Below are positions 17,701-25,282 of a stretch of DNA of 64,000 bases, in pieces. Position 1 is the stretch's first letter, and each line of letters opens with the position of its first letter. The DNA comes from Natronorubrum halophilum (lineage in GTDB: Archaea; Halobacteriota; Halobacteria; Halobacteriales; Natrialbaceae): NCBI RefSeq assembly GCF_003670115.1, contig NZ_QQTY01000002.1:1-64000 (forward strand). The letters run 5' to 3'. The notes beneath the pieces are model-generated. The model was not told the DNA's origin and searched no databases. It saw only the letters and a list, made by a program, of their open reading frames with translations. The position numbers and the translations under genes were made by a program.

Positions 17701-17898
17701 GGCAGCTTCGGATACGAGGCCGAACACGCCTCGATGAGCGACGGGATCGCCTCGATCCTGTACGAACAGGTCGACGACAGCGAGGGCGAGCGCGTCGTCG
17801 CTCCCGGTGCCTCCTGTCGGACCCAACTCGAGGGCCGCCCCGGCGCGGACGAGGAGCCGCCGACGCCGATCGAGTTCGTCGACGCGGCGCTCGAGTGA
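14722..17898 (+). CDS. Fused FAD-binding and Fe-S D-lactate/glycolate dehydrogenase
   Basis: The 1058-residue protein joins GlcD-like and GlcF-like parts. Residues about 50-220 form the FAD-binding (VAO/PCMH) domain with LPRGGGTSLAGQSVNRAVVL. Residues about 300-560 form the FAD-oxidase C-terminal domain with SGEHGDGRARTQWN. Then come two Fe-S motifs, CHGCGGC (about 632-638) and CIGCKGCAIDCPSEVDM (about 694), and C-terminal cysteine-rich CCG segments with HGHCHQKA and DSGCCGMAG. Such fusions oxidise D-lactate or glycolate and feed electrons to the respiratory chain. At residues about 575-594 there is an inserted Ser/Ala-rich stretch coded by two perfect inverted repeats. Two more hydrophilic inserts stand near residues 393-410 and 795-815. 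Confidence 0.9.
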   Translation: MSLEPSADPAADRRANYDYQSDDVDRPALVDDLERLVDCDVRADSYSRELYATDASPYEMTPIAVVFPRSTADVVGVVEYCAEREIPVLPRGGGTSLAGQSVNRAVVLDFTRHLNEILEIDPDGRTATVQPGTILGSLNNALASHELKFAPDPAWGDKSAIGGAIGNNSTGAHSLKYGKTDAYIEECEVVLADGSIAEFGEVTLEEIVERADPDGDLERRIYAEVERIIAEDADRIAETYPDLKRNVSGYNLDRLVAEVRGEELPGGEDTGEPGTVNLARLLAGSEGTLAIVTEATVALEPVPNTKAVSLLCYADLHEAMRDVAPILEHEPAAVEVLDDVLIDLARDTAEFGPVTEMLPDGTNAVLLVEFYAEDEAHGAEQVAGLLADRLPSATSAGDAPGDAPRSDAETLALEALEAYEKEERAKLWKLRKSGLPILLSRTTDEKHISFIEDTAIPPAQLPTFVERFEEILEDHGTYASFYAHAGPGVLHIRPLVNTKTDVGLDQLYGIADDVTDLVVELGGSVSGEHGDGRARTQWNRKLYGDDLWQSFQDLKTAFDPDWILNPGQVVFRGDASASEASGGSSRVSRDGESTDLREHLRFDPDYEFEAGFEPKLEWQNDNGMQGMVELCHGCGGCRGEQETTGGVMCPTYRASREEITATRGRANGLRQAMSGDLEPGEAFSDEFVEEVMGLCIGCKGCAIDCPSEVDMAKLKAEVTHEYHQRNGSTLRDRLFANVAELSKWGSRLAPFSNAASKLPGARTFLEATIGIGSDRPLPTFHAITFRDWFERRGDTAASENRTAEPRTGRGGARVSEREADHKVVLYPDTYTNHNHPEAGKAAVRVLEAANVHVTIPDELGDTGRPAFSKGFLEQARETARKNVRNLAPLVEDGWDVVVIEPSDAVMLQSDYLDLLSDESAERLAGSTYGVCEYIDTFRLDETIAFDPEAADQHLTYHGHCHQKATRKDHHAVGVLRRAGYAVDPLDSGCCGMAGSFGYEAEHASMSDGIASILYEQVDDSEGERVVAPGASCRTQLEGRPGADEEPPTPIEFVDAALE
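16444..16490 (+). repeat. In-frame palindromic insertion inside the FAD/Fe-S dehydrogenase gene
   Basis: Two perfect inverted repeats sit side by side: GCCTCCGC (16444-16451) with GCGGAGGC (16463-16470), and TCACGGG (16474-16480) with CCCGTGA (16484-16490) around a TTT loop. They encode a Ser/Ala/Arg-rich stretch between the oxidase domain and the Fe-S part. The string TCACGGGTTTCCCG recurs in the AhbAB gene at 19841-19854. Confidence 0.65.
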
Positions 17899-17931
17899 GC
17901 GGGACCGCCCATCGGCCGTTTTCCACCGTCG

Positions 17932-19146
17932 TCACCCGTCGCTCCGGCTGACACGGAGCGGTTGGCGCGTCTCGTACGTGAGCACGCGCCAGAGCCACTC
18001 CATCGGACCGAACCGGAAGTACCGCAGCCAGAGTACCGACAGCGGAATCTGCACCGCCCAGATGGCCACGACGACGCCGAGCGCCTCGACTCGAGTCGTC
18101 TGCCCGAACAGTCCGAGTCCGTGGCCGTAGAAAATCGACGTGGCGAGTCCCGTCTGCAGGATGTAGTTGCTGAAGGCGGTCCGACCGACGGCGGCCAGCG
18201 ATCGGGTCAGAACCCCGTCGGGACGCCGCTGACAGTACCACATCACCATTCCGACGTACGCGACGGCGAGGGGAACGCTCCCCCAGTAGTTGAACTGTCG
18301 CCAAAACAGCGCCGTCCCGATCCCCCAGTCGCTCGCCTGAACGTACCAGACGCCGGCGAGAATCACGGCGAGCCCGCTGGCGGCCCCGAACCCGATCAGC
18401 CGGCGGTAGAACCGCGGGGGACGATCGTTCGTCAGTACGCCCCACTTGAACAGCGCCATCCCGAGGAGCATGGATCCGCCCACGCGCCAGACGGTGTATC
18501 CGAGGAACCCCGTGGTCTGTCGCTGGAACGCCGTCGGGATCCGGTGCCCCATCTGGTCTCCCCACCCGCTACGGTACGTCTCGACCTCGGTCCGGAGCGC
18601 CGTCTCGGGCGGTTGCCACGTACTCGCAATCGCGGACGGATCCAGCGTGAGTCCCGCCAGAATCTCGACGACGGAGGGGAACGCCAGCAGGCCGACTCCG
18701 AAGAGCACCAGCCTCCGCGGCGTATAGTCGCGAAGGAAGACGACGCCGAACGCACATAGGCCGTACGCGACGAGAATGTCGCCGTACCACAGCAGGTAGG
18801 CGTGTCCGAGGCCGAAGACGACGAGCCAACCGGACCGCCGACCGTACAATCTGAGCGCGGACCGCCCGCTCTTCTCGGCGCTCCGGATGAACAACAGGAC
18901 GCTCCCGCCGAACAAAAACGTAAACACCGTGATGAACTTCTGCTCCGCAAAGACGTGGCCGACGAACCAGGCCCAGTAGTTTACACCGGTCAAATCACCG
19001 TATATCGTCGGATTGGTGAGGACCGATCCGGGCATCGAAAACACCCGAACGTTGACCACCAGGATTCCGAGGAGTGCGACCCCTCGAAGCGCGTCGAGGG
19101 CGACGATACGTTCCGACGGCGGCGTTGGACCGTTCTCAGAACTCAT
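17932..19146 (-). CDS. DUF418 family membrane protein
   Basis: The 404-residue integral membrane protein begins with RIVALDALRGVALLGILVVN, the characteristic opening of DUF418/heparan-alpha-glucosaminide N-acetyltransferase-like proteins. About ten hydrophobic segments follow. A C-terminal section with GRTAFSNYILQT and GPMEWLWRVLTYE is the DUF418 signature. The family is predicted to transport or transfer acyl groups, but its function is not proven. It is convergent with the FAD/Fe-S dehydrogenase, with 33 nt between the stop codons. Confidence 0.9.
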   Translation of the reverse strand: MSSENGPTPPSERIVALDALRGVALLGILVVNVRVFSMPGSVLTNPTIYGDLTGVNYWAWFVGHVFAEQKFITVFTFLFGGSVLLFIRSAEKSGRSALRLYGRRSGWLVVFGLGHAYLLWYGDILVAYGLCAFGVVFLRDYTPRRLVLFGVGLLAFPSVVEILAGLTLDPSAIASTWQPPETALRTEVETYRSGWGDQMGHRIPTAFQRQTTGFLGYTVWRVGGSMLLGMALFKWGVLTNDRPPRFYRRLIGFGAASGLAVILAGVWYVQASDWGIGTALFWRQFNYWGSVPLAVAYVGMVMWYCQRRPDGVLTRSLAAVGRTAFSNYILQTGLATSIFYGHGLGLFGQTTRVEALGVVVAIWAVQIPLSVLWLRYFRFGPMEWLWRVLTYETRQPLRVSRSDG

Positions 19147-19292
19147 GAACCGTGCTCCAGTTCGAAACCGCGTATCCTCGGCAGTTCATCGCTCAGTTAT
19201 CCTCCAGCGTGGCCGCCGAAAAGCGGTGTTACCCGCCTTCCGCACTCCGTTTCGATCACCCGATGCGGGCGAGTACGGATCGAGAGTCGCTT

Positions 19293-20429
19293 TCAGTGTC
19301 CAACCAGTTCCTCGTACTGTGCGCCCGTCTGCTTCAGCGTCGCCGTCGAGTAGAGTCGCTCGTGATCGACGGGGAGGTACTCCGAAGCCAGTTCGTCGAT
19401 CCGTTCGTCGACGGCCGCGGAATCGCGACCGTGAATCATCGTAAACAGGTTGTACGACCAGCCTCGAGCGGGTCGGCGGGGCCGGTGATAACAGAGCGTG
19501 ACGTACGGTAATCCGCCCGCGCGTTCCCCCCAGTCGTCGAGGTTCTCGTCGGGGACGTCCCAGACGACCATACAGTTCGAGTCGAAGCCGGTGACGACGT
19601 GGTTCACGACGCAGCCGATACGCTTGATACAGCCGGCCCTCGCGAGGCGTTCGATTCCCTCGAGAACCCGCTCGACGTCCGCCTCGAGTTGCTCGGCGAT
19701 ATCTCGGTAGGGCGTTTTCGAGAGCGGGAACCCGTTTTGAATCGCGAGCAGGAGGTCGGCCTCGAACGCGGACAGATCGCCGGTCGCTTCCTCGCTGATT
19801 CGGGTCGCCGAGGCGTCGGTTCCCCCGCCCCGCGGCTGGCTCACGGGTTTCCCGCCTGCCGGCCCGTTCGAACGGGTCGCGGAACGGAGCTCCGCGTCGT
19901 TCGTTGCTGGCGCGAGGCCGGGCGTTGCGCTCTCACGGGCGAATCGATCCGCGTTCACCACGGGGAACTCGAGGTCGATGTAGTAATCCGTCAGCATCGG
20001 CAGGTCGAGCACCGCACAGCCGGTTCGGCGTTCGATCTCCGCGAGGATCTTCTCCCGCGTCTCCCGCGAGCCGGCGGTGACGACGAACCACATGTTCCAC
20101 TCGTGGTCGCGGGCGTAGTTGTGATTGACCTGCCGGTACTCGTTGATGACCGCCGCGACCTCGTCGAAGCGATCCGCCGGAGCCTGTACCGCGGCGAGCG
20201 TCGACGAGCCGATCACCGGCGGGTTGAGGACCGCTCCGAACCGGCGGACGATGCCCGCCTCGTGGAGGCGTCGAACGCGCTCGAGCGCGTCGGCCTCGTC
20301 GGTGCCGAGCGCAGAGCCGATGCCCCTGAAGGGACGCTCTTCGATTGGCACGCCGCTCTGGTAGCTATCGATAAGGACCGCGTCGACATCGTCGATGTGT
20401 TCGCGCCAATCCCCCGAACGGGTGCTCAT
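19293..20429 (-). CDS. ahbAB: Fused siroheme decarboxylase AhbA-AhbB (Lrp/AsnC-like)
   Basis: The 378-residue protein has two consecutive Lrp/AsnC-like halves. Residues about 8-155 show the AhbA pattern (VPIEERPFRGIGSALGTDE, NHNYARDHEWNMWFVV). Residues about 213-378 show the AhbB pattern (GFPLSKTPYRDIAEQL, CYHRPRRPARGWSYNLFTMI). Siroheme decarboxylase removes two carboxylates from siroheme to give didecarboxysiroheme in the alternative heme pathway of archaea. The fusion makes a separate partner unnecessary. The linker (about residues 158-212) is Ala/Ser/Arg-rich and palindromic at DNA level. Homology pipelines often label it an AsnC regulator; the heme role fits the motifs better. Confidence 0.8.
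   Translation of the reverse strand: MSTRSGDWREHIDDVDAVLIDSYQSGVPIEERPFRGIGSALGTDEADALERVRRLHEAGIVRRFGAVLNPPVIGSSTLAAVQAPADRFDEVAAVINEYRQVNHNYARDHEWNMWFVVTAGSRETREKILAEIERRTGCAVLDLPMLTDYYIDLEFPVVNADRFARESATPGLAPATNDAELRSATRSNGPAGGKPVSQPRGGGTDASATRISEEATGDLSAFEADLLLAIQNGFPLSKTPYRDIAEQLEADVERVLEGIERLARAGCIKRIGCVVNHVVTGFDSNCMVVWDVPDENLDDWGERAGGLPYVTLCYHRPRRPARGWSYNLFTMIHGRDSAAVDERIDELASEYLPVDHERLYSTATLKQTGAQYEELVGH
19841..19894 (-). repeat. Palindromic insertion in the AhbA-AhbB linker
   Basis: This segment contains TCACGGGTTTCCCG (19841-19854), identical to the hairpin in the FAD/Fe-S dehydrogenase gene. It also holds the perfect palindromes CCCGTTCGAACGGG (19863-19876) and CGGAGCTCCG (19885-19894). 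All lie in the interdomain linker and keep the frame open. Confidence 0.65.
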
Positions 20430-20491
20430 TGGTTGCCCTAGGTGGAAGGCTACCGTATGGCTTTCGGGTCCGGTCGACCGCACTCGAACGC

Positions 20492-21664
20492 TCACTTCCG
20501 TCGATCGGTCGCCCAGTCGATCGCGATCAGTCCGAGGACGACCGCGAGCATGGCGATCAACGAGCCGAACGAACCGGCCCAGCCGAACGCGTCGGCGAGG
20601 AAGCCGACGACGATCGATCCCAGCGAGGCGACGATCATGTAGACGGTGCGGACGAGGCCGAAGCCGACGCTCTGTTCGTCCGCGGAGAGGTGGTCCATAA
20701 ACCGGGGGAGGACGGCGGCTCCCCAGCCCATACTCGTTCCGAACAGCGCGATTCCCGCGAGGACGAGCGCGAACCGGGAGGCGACGACGAGCAGGCCGAG
20801 GCCGAGTATCCCGGTCGCCGCACAGAGTGCGATCGCGAGGTCCCGACCGAACCGATCGGAGAACTTCCCGACGCCGATCTGGAGGACGCCCTGAACGATG
20901 AAGTACGCCGCGAACAGGGCGCCGGCCGTCGTCGAAGCGTAGCCGTGATACTCGACGAAGAACGTCGGCAGGAACGACGCGATCCCCTGCCAGGTGAAGT
21001 CGAAGATGATCGCGATGACGCCCGTGTAGACGATCTGGGGCCGCGAGAGCAGCTCCACCATCGGCGCGAGCTCCACCCGGTCGCGAATCCGCATCTCGGG
21101 CCGGCGCGGCGTCGTCGGTCGGACGCGTCGTGCGAACAGGACGAAAATCGGGACGGAGATCGCGGCCGTGATCGCGACGGCCGGCCGCCAGCCGTACCGG
21201 ACCGCGATCCAGGAGACGGCGACCGGCGTGAGCAGCCCCGCGGCCGGCGCGCCGGCGTTGTGGATGCCGATCGCCGTCCCGATATCGTCGTAGGTGCGCG
21301 TGAGCAGCGCCGTCGCGACGCTGTAGTGGAGACCGGACGCGGCACCGACGAGGATCGCTCCGACGACGAAGACCGCGAAGTGGGGGGCGACGACGATCAG
21401 GAGGCTCGTCGCGCCGGTGCCGCCGATAGACGCCAGGATGACGAGGCGTTCGCCGTACCGATCCGCAAGCACCCCGCTCGGATACTGGCCGAGCGCGTAG
21501 GCGAGCCACATGCCCGTCATCGCCAGGCCGACGACCGTATTGGTGACGTCGAACTCGGCGGTGATCGCCGGGACGACGGGGCTCACCGCCAGCCGGCCGA
21601 CCATCGATACGAAGAACGCGAGCGTACAGAGCGCCAACACCGTGTCTCGATATCGCCACGCCAT
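20492..21664 (-). CDS. MFS transporter
   Basis: The 390-residue protein has twelve predicted membrane segments. The MFS loop motif between segments 2 and 3 is GVLADRYGERLVI (about residue 64), and the related GKFSDRFGRDLAI occurs near residue 262 in the second half. The family imports or exports small molecules by proton or sodium coupling. The substrate is not visible. The gene ends 62 nt before the AhbAB start on the same strand, so co-transcription is plausible. Confidence 0.9.
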   Translation of the reverse strand: MAWRYRDTVLALCTLAFFVSMVGRLAVSPVVPAITAEFDVTNTVVGLAMTGMWLAYALGQYPSGVLADRYGERLVILASIGGTGATSLLIVVAPHFAVFVVGAILVGAASGLHYSVATALLTRTYDDIGTAIGIHNAGAPAAGLLTPVAVSWIAVRYGWRPAVAITAAISVPIFVLFARRVRPTTPRRPEMRIRDRVELAPMVELLSRPQIVYTGVIAIIFDFTWQGIASFLPTFFVEYHGYASTTAGALFAAYFIVQGVLQIGVGKFSDRFGRDLAIALCAATGILGLGLLVVASRFALVLAGIALFGTSMGWGAAVLPRFMDHLSADEQSVGFGLVRTVYMIVASLGSIVVGFLADAFGWAGSFGSLIAMLAVVLGLIAIDWATDRRK

Positions 21665-21931
21665 GCTATCCGACTCAGGGGACGTTCGAACGCTCCGTCG
21701 CGAGGGCGGTATAGTTGTCGATGCCGGCGATACTGTACGGACGGCTCGCCCGAACCCGGTGTGAACCGTCCGCCTCGCGGTCGATCGTCGCTTTCTCGAT
21801 CGACAGTTTCAAACCGGGCAACTGCAAGATCGTGGTTCGAATCGATGATCTCCGATTGAATTGTCCGGTTCATCGCCGCCGACACTACCGGAAACGGGAG
21901 GCTTTTGGACGCCCCCTCCCAACCGACACGC

Positions 21932-23014
21932 ATGGCGCAGGCATCCCAGGAGTTCGGTGAGTGGCCGCTCAAGCGGCTGATGACGGCAGTTATCGGCTCC
22001 GGCCCCAAGTCCGCCGACGACATGTCCCGCGAGCAGGCTCGAGAGGCCTTCCAGCGAATTCTGGCGGGCGAGCCCGACGAAACGACCCTCGGCGCGTTCT
22101 GGCTGGCGAACCGCTGGAAGCGCAACAACCCCGAGGAGCTGGCGGCGTACACCGACGTCATGCTCGAGGAATCGGTCGTAACCGCCGAGCCGGACGCCGA
22201 TCCGGTGGACTGCGGGGCGAACTACGACGGCAAGCACAGCTCGGCCGTCCTCGGCGTCGGTGCCGGTCTCGTGGCTGCCGCCGCGGGAACCCCCGTCGTC
22301 GTCCACTCCGGCGACCGCGTTCCCACCCAGAAAGCGACGGCGTACAAACACGTCCTCGACGACCTCGGCGTTCGGACGGACCTCGAGCCGACCGAGAGCG
22401 CCGACATGGTCGACGAGACCGGCTTCGGCTTCTACTACCAGCCCGCGTTCAACCCCGGGATTCAGGACCTCTACGAGCGACGCGACCAGATGGGCGTCCG
22501 CACGTTCGTCAACACCATCGAGACCGTCGCCAACCCCGCGAACGCCGACGTTCACCTCGGCTCGTTCTACCACCTCGCGTTCGCGAAGAAGATGACCGAC
22601 CTGCTCAAAGGGAGCGAGCGCCTCGAGTTCTCCCGTGCCATCTTCTTCCAGGGAATGGAGGGCTACGACGACATCCGGCCCGGCTACACGAAGGTGGCCG
22701 AGTGGGATGCGGACGACGGAACCGGCGAGGAGTCCTTCGAGGACTACGAGATCGAGACCGCCGAGTACGGCATGGAGATGGAAAGCGAGGACCTCGCGGT
22801 CGACGACGTCACCGCCGACTCCGCCTCGATCACGGCGGACGTGCTGTCCGGCGAGCGCGACGACCACTTCGCCGACGCCATCGCGCTCAACGGCGCGTTC
22901 CGGATGTACGCCAGACAGGACGTCGACAGTCTCGAGGACGGACTCGAGCAGGCTCGAGCGGTTATCGCGGACGGGAGTGCCGAGGCGGTGCTCGAGGACC
23001 TTCGCGCGTTCTGA
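21932..23014 (+). CDS. TrpD2/YbiB-like glycosyl transferase family protein
   Basis: The 360-residue protein has the anthranilate phosphoribosyltransferase fold: an N-terminal helical domain (MSREQAREAFQRILAGEPDE), then an alpha/beta domain with VLGVGAGLVAAAAGTPVVVHSGDRV. The PRPP-binding GTGGD signature of true TrpD is replaced by CGANYDGKHSSAV. It therefore resembles the TrpD2/YbiB group, which binds nucleic acid rather than making tryptophan. No trp genes are nearby. The start at 21932 removes nine residues from the longest frame. Confidence 0.75.
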   Translation: MAQASQEFGEWPLKRLMTAVIGSGPKSADDMSREQAREAFQRILAGEPDETTLGAFWLANRWKRNNPEELAAYTDVMLEESVVTAEPDADPVDCGANYDGKHSSAVLGVGAGLVAAAAGTPVVVHSGDRVPTQKATAYKHVLDDLGVRTDLEPTESADMVDETGFGFYYQPAFNPGIQDLYERRDQMGVRTFVNTIETVANPANADVHLGSFYHLAFAKKMTDLLKGSERLEFSRAIFFQGMEGYDDIRPGYTKVAEWDADDGTGEESFEDYEIETAEYGMEMESEDLAVDDVTADSASITADVLSGERDDHFADAIALNGAFRMYARQDVDSLEDGLEQARAVIADGSAEAVLEDLRAF

Positions 23015-23273
23015 GACGGCCACCGGTTCACTCGTCGGTTTCGGCTACGGCATCGATCGCACGGTGATATAGCGCCGAATGCCGGATGATTCTCGTCCCG
23101 GGTGTCGCTTGCTTTTGCGACCGTATTCGACCCGCTCACAGCACCTGCCGGCAGCTGCGGGTCCGGACAATCCCTTCCAATGTTTGAAAATAGGACCACT
23201 TCGCCAAACGGAGTTGTGGTGAGTGTTGAAAATGATGAACGACTTTATGTGGTCCCCGTCCGATACCGCGAGT

Positions 23274-24032
23274 ATGCGACTGGAAGACAAGACCGTCGTT
23301 ATCACGGGTGCGGCAGCGGGAATCGGCGAGGAGACGGCGAAGCGGTGCGCCGAGGAGGGCGCACGCGTCGTCGTCACGGACGTCGACACGTCGGGTGGCG
23401 AGGGGACCGTCGCCGACGTCGAGGACGCCGGCGGTGAGGCCGAATTTCACGAACTCGACGTCACCGACAGCGAGCGATTCGACGCCGTCGTCGAGACAGT
23501 CGCCGACGAGTACGGCGTCGACGTGATGATCAACAACGCCGGCACCGGCCATCCCGGGGGCAGCCTCGAGGATCTCGACGACGATATCCGCGACTTCGTG
23601 ATCGACGTCAACATCAAGGGCGTCTGGAACGGCTGTGCGGCCGCCCTGCCACACATGAAAGAACGGGGCCACGGCTCCATCGTCAACGTCGGTTCGCTGG
23701 CGAGCATCCTCGGCCTCCCGAAGCAGGCCGCCTACTCGACGACCAAGGCTGCCGTCCTGAACATGACCCGAACGATCGCCGCGGAGGCGGGTCCCTACGG
23801 CGTCCGCGCCAACGCCGTCTGCCCCGGCTTCACCGAGACCCAGATGCTCGACCAGTACCTCGAGAAACGGGACGATCCCGAGAAGGCACGGCAGGCGATG
23901 GCCGAGCAGTACCCGCTCGAGCGACTCGGAAAGCCTGAAGAGATCGCGAACGCGATTCTGTTCCTCGCGAGCGAGGACGCCTCCTTCGTCAGCGGCCACG
24001 GACTGGTCGTCGACGGCGGGTTTTCGGCCTAG
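23274..24032 (+). CDS. SDR family oxidoreductase
   Basis: The 252-residue classical short-chain dehydrogenase has the Rossmann motif TGAAAGIGEETA (residues 10-21), the NNAG motif near 87 and the catalytic Ser (NVGSLAS). YSTTKAAV near 155 carries catalytic Tyr and Lys, and it ends with VSGHGLVVDGGFSA. Asp at the end of beta-2 (VVTDVDTS) suggests NAD(H) preference. The ATG at 23274 is preferred because the Rossmann strand begins seven residues later. The substrate is unknown. Confidence 0.93.
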   Translation: MRLEDKTVVITGAAAGIGEETAKRCAEEGARVVVTDVDTSGGEGTVADVEDAGGEAEFHELDVTDSERFDAVVETVADEYGVDVMINNAGTGHPGGSLEDLDDDIRDFVIDVNIKGVWNGCAAALPHMKERGHGSIVNVGSLASILGLPKQAAYSTTKAAVLNMTRTIAAEAGPYGVRANAVCPGFTETQMLDQYLEKRDDPEKARQAMAEQYPLERLGKPEEIANAILFLASEDASFVSGHGLVVDGGFSA

Positions 24033-24058
24033 TCGGACCGACTCGTCGACGCTCGGCG

Positions 24059-25048
24059 TCACTCACCGCGGATCAGTGCGATGCTCGCGAGCTGGTCGCC
24101 GCCGACGACGGTCGCTTCCTGCGTGAGTGCGTACAGGATTCCATCACGATCAGCCGCGGCCTCGTGTAGCGGTTCGTAGGTCGTCGGGTCGTACACCGTT
24201 CCGACTGCCGTTCCGTCGGTGACGAACTGGCCGACCTCGAGCGACGGCTTCGGGCGGAAGAGTCCGGCCGCAGTGGCGGTCACCTGGCCGAGATGGTTGC
24301 GGGCGACCGTCTGGTCTCGCTCGGGGATCTCGCCGGGAAGCATCCCGAGGTACCGACAGACGTCGAGTAAGCCGTCGACGCCCTCGTCGACGACGTCCTC
24401 GAGGATCTGCTTGTTGTGTGCGAGTTCGGGGGTGATCGCTGGAATGCCATCGCTTGCGGCGGCGACGCGGAGCTTTCCGTCGAATCCGCGTCGATGCCAC
24501 TCGTCGGAGGCGTCGTCGTCGGCCTCTTCGGACAAGAGGAGATCGATCCCGAAGGCCTCGGCGAGTCGTCGAGCCCGCGTATCGCCCTCCTGGTAGACGG
24601 TGTGAGGGAGCATGTCGGGACTGCCCGTATGGAGGTCGATAACGGCGTCGGCCCGACTGACCTCCTCCCAGAGGCGGGCGGCCATGCGCTGGTGGAGGCT
24701 CCCGCTAGCGTCGCCCGGCCAGATCCGGTTCATGTTGGCATTGATGCTGTCGAGTTGCTCCGGCGTGGTGTAGGAGACGCGATCGAACGTGAGCGGGTTC
24801 GCGACGGGGACGGCGATGACGGTTCCTGACAGCGACCCCAGCGGCAGGCGCTCGTGAAACCGTCGAAGCGTCTCCGTTCCGTTGATCTCCCGACCGTGTT
24901 GGGCCGCCTGCACGTAGAGCGTCGGACCCTCTTCGACGCCGTGATACGTATGGATCGTCGTCGTGAGCGCCACGCCGGAGGGTAGCCGTGCGAGCGTTAT
25001 GTCGTTCGTCTCGTGGGTTCCGGGGGTCTCGTGAGTCCCATGGTTCAT
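24059..25048 (-). CDS. Succinylglutamate desuccinylase/aspartoacylase family deacylase
   Basis: The 329-residue zinc hydrolase of the AstE/ASPA (M14-like) family has the metal-binding QAAQHGREINGTETLRR segment (His and Glu) near residue 50. VIDLHTGSPDMLPHTVY near residue 120 supplies the second His, and ITPELAHNKQILEDVV carries the catalytic Glu. It cleaves N-acyl amino acids. The ATG at 25048 starts a plausible short N-terminus; a start at 25099 is also possible. It is convergent with the SDR gene and lies 231 nt from the GCS2 gene. Confidence 0.85.
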   Translation of the reverse strand: MNHGTHETPGTHETNDITLARLPSGVALTTTIHTYHGVEEGPTLYVQAAQHGREINGTETLRRFHERLPLGSLSGTVIAVPVANPLTFDRVSYTTPEQLDSINANMNRIWPGDASGSLHQRMAARLWEEVSRADAVIDLHTGSPDMLPHTVYQEGDTRARRLAEAFGIDLLLSEEADDDASDEWHRRGFDGKLRVAAASDGIPAITPELAHNKQILEDVVDEGVDGLLDVCRYLGMLPGEIPERDQTVARNHLGQVTATAAGLFRPKPSLEVGQFVTDGTAVGTVYDPTTYEPLHEAAADRDGILYALTQEATVVGGDQLASIALIRGE

Positions 25049-25234
25049 AGCCCATCGTTGGATGTCCCTCGGTATGTAGCTGCGGCCGCCTGTTGCCATC
25101 GACCGGCCCGTGCCGGATCGATCTCTCGTCGCGATTCGGGATTCCGTGCGGTCCAACTCGGCACGACGAGCCCGCAATAGTCGGGCATATTCGTGGGAAA
25201 AGTTTTCTCGGTCTCGCAGGTCGACGCGACGGTT

Positions 25235-25282
25235 CCATCATCCAAGGCGGTGAACCTACCATCACCCAGGGAGGCGAACCTA
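25235..25282 (+). repeat. 24-bp imperfect tandem repeat at the GCS2 stop codon
   Basis: Two adjacent 24-nt units (25235-25258 and 25259-25282), each starting CCATCA and ending GAACCTA, agree at 20 of 24 positions. The second ends exactly on the stop codon of the GCS2-family gene (CTA = TAG on the minus strand). It could have arisen by slippage. Confidence 0.65.
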
